Positions 5,652-6,463 of a DNA stretch of 6,463 nt are shown here, piece by piece. Where the stretch lies: NCBI GenBank assembly GCA_905236495.1, contig CAJOPV010000139.1, forward strand, positions 1 to 6,463. The letters run 5' to 3'. This DNA comes from an uncultured Christensenellaceae bacterium (GTDB lineage Bacteria > Bacillota > Clostridia > Christensenellales > Aristaeellaceae). The stretch's first letter is position 1. Each line of letters opens with the position of its first letter. A model generated the notes under the pieces. It searched no databases, was not told where the DNA came from, and saw only the letters and a list, made by a program, of their open reading frames with translations. The translations under genes were made by a program, and so were the position numbers.

Positions 5652-6463
5652 TCACTTCGCCAGCTTTTTCCTGAGCATGACCGCGTAGAAGCCAAACAGC
5701 GCCACGGCAAAGCACACGCCGACGGGATAGGCGATCCCTGCCGACAGGCCGAAGCCCTCGCTCGCCATCAGGATGTAGGTCATGCTGACCGCCGACATGA
5801 ACGCGCCGGGCAGCGCCGTGATCAGCGAGCCGAAGCGGTACTTGCCCTCCTTGATCAGATACGCCGTCGCCACCCACAGGGAAATCATCGCCAGCGTCTG
5901 GTTGCTCCAGGAGAAGTAGCGCCAGAGCACGTTGAAATCCAGCTGCGTCAGCACCGCGCCCACCGCCAACAGCGGCAGCGTGATGATCAGGCGGTTGCGG
6001 ATCTTCTGCTGGTCCAGGTGCGTGATTTCCGCCAGGATCAGCCGCGCGCTGCGGAAGGCTGTGTCGCCGGAGGTGATCGGGCAGACCACCACGCCCACCA
6101 CCGCCAGCGCGCCGCCCACCACGCCCAGCATGGTGTTGGCGATCTCATACACGGTGCCGGATTGGCCCAGCGTGGAGATGGCGTCGTTCAGCACACTGGT
6201 CGCGCCATAGAAGGCCACGCCCGCCGCCGCCCAGATCAGGGCGATCACCGATTCGGCGATCATCGCGCCGTAGAAGATGGCGCGGCCCTGCTTTTCGCTG
6301 GTGATGCACTTGGCGATCATCGGGCTCTGGGTGGCGTGGAAGCCGGAAATCGCGCCGCAGGCCACCGTGACGAACATGAACGGCCACACGGGAAGGCCCG
6401 CCGGATGCAGGTTTCTCAGCGTGATTTCAGGAATGGTATAGCCGCCGATGGCGATGCCGCCCA
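5652..6463 (-). CDS. cstA: Carbon starvation protein CstA family transporter, C-terminal part (partial)
   Basis: The frame enters at the right edge and runs 269 codons to TGA at 5654-5652; the N-terminal part lies outside. It is an inner-membrane protein of the CstA/BtsT family, whose studied members take up pyruvate and have been linked to peptide use during carbon starvation. Diagnostic motifs in order are GGYTIPEITLRN, ACGAISGFHATQSPMIAKC, EKQGRAIFYGAMIAE, VCPITSGDTAFRSARLI and WRYFSWSNQTLAMISLW. About seven hydrophobic membrane-spanning segments are visible, and the protein ends with a short basic tail, LRKKLAK. It ends soon after the last helix, as in the shorter CstA proteins of Firmicutes rather than the roughly 700-residue E. 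coli form. The anti-sigma gene follows 72 bases downstream on the same strand. Which substrate it carries cannot be told from this part. Confidence 0.93.
   Translation of the reverse strand, partial: GGIAIGGYTIPEITLRNLHPAGLPVWPFMFVTVACGAISGFHATQSPMIAKCITSEKQGRAIFYGAMIAESVIALIWAAAGVAFYGATSVLNDAISTLGQSGTVYEIANTMLGVVGGALAVVGVVVCPITSGDTAFRSARLILAEITHLDQQKIRNRLIITLPLLAVGAVLTQLDFNVLWRYFSWSNQTLAMISLWVATAYLIKEGKYRFGSLITALPGAFMSAVSMTYILMASEGFGLSAGIAYPVGVCFAVALFGFYAVMLRKKLAK

Overview
The window reads as chromosomal DNA of a GC-rich Clostridia-type Firmicute, probably a gut commensal. This is inferred from strong Shine-Dalgarno (SD) sites, GTG and TTG starts, a SpoIIAB/RsbW-type anti-sigma ATPase, a CstA transporter and two glycoside hydrolase family 2 (GH2) enzymes. 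No rRNA, tRNA, CRISPR array or insertion sequence was recognised.

Layout. (1) 1-572 holds no full-length gene. It has a minus-strand promoter reading off the left edge into a two-hairpin leader, an intrinsic minus-strand terminator, a short minus-strand ORF with an excellent SD that runs into this terminator without a stop, and the likely plus-strand promoter of the first enzyme. (2) 573-2996 (+) is a complete cytoplasmic GH2 beta-mannosidase. (3) 2997-3233 is filled by a decayed AraC-family DNA-binding domain interrupted by stop codons. (4) 3234-4928 (+) is a complete GH2 beta-glucuronidase-like enzyme that keeps the Asn-x-Lys carboxylate-recognition motif. (5) 4929-5165 is the meeting point of the plus and minus genes; it holds an inverted repeat, a 14-codon ORF with a good SD, and a frameshifted remnant of a STAS-domain anti-sigma antagonist. 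(6) 5166-5579 (-) is an RsbW/SpoIIAB-like ATP-binding anti-sigma factor. (7) 5652-6463 (-) is the C-terminal part of a CstA-family carbon-starvation/pyruvate-type transporter that continues past the right edge.

How the genes fit together. The two plus-strand enzymes probably trim terminal beta-mannosyl and beta-glucuronosyl residues from imported oligosaccharides or glucuronides in the cytoplasm. The AraC fragment between them looks like the relic of a sugar regulator. The minus-strand pair (cstA, then the anti-sigma gene 72 bases downstream) could be co-transcribed; the usual antagonist partner survives only as a fragment. Gene debris in several gaps suggests repeated rearrangement or decay here. 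I see no convincing new multi-gene system. The least explained elements are the stop-less minus-strand cassette and the structured leader at the left edge.
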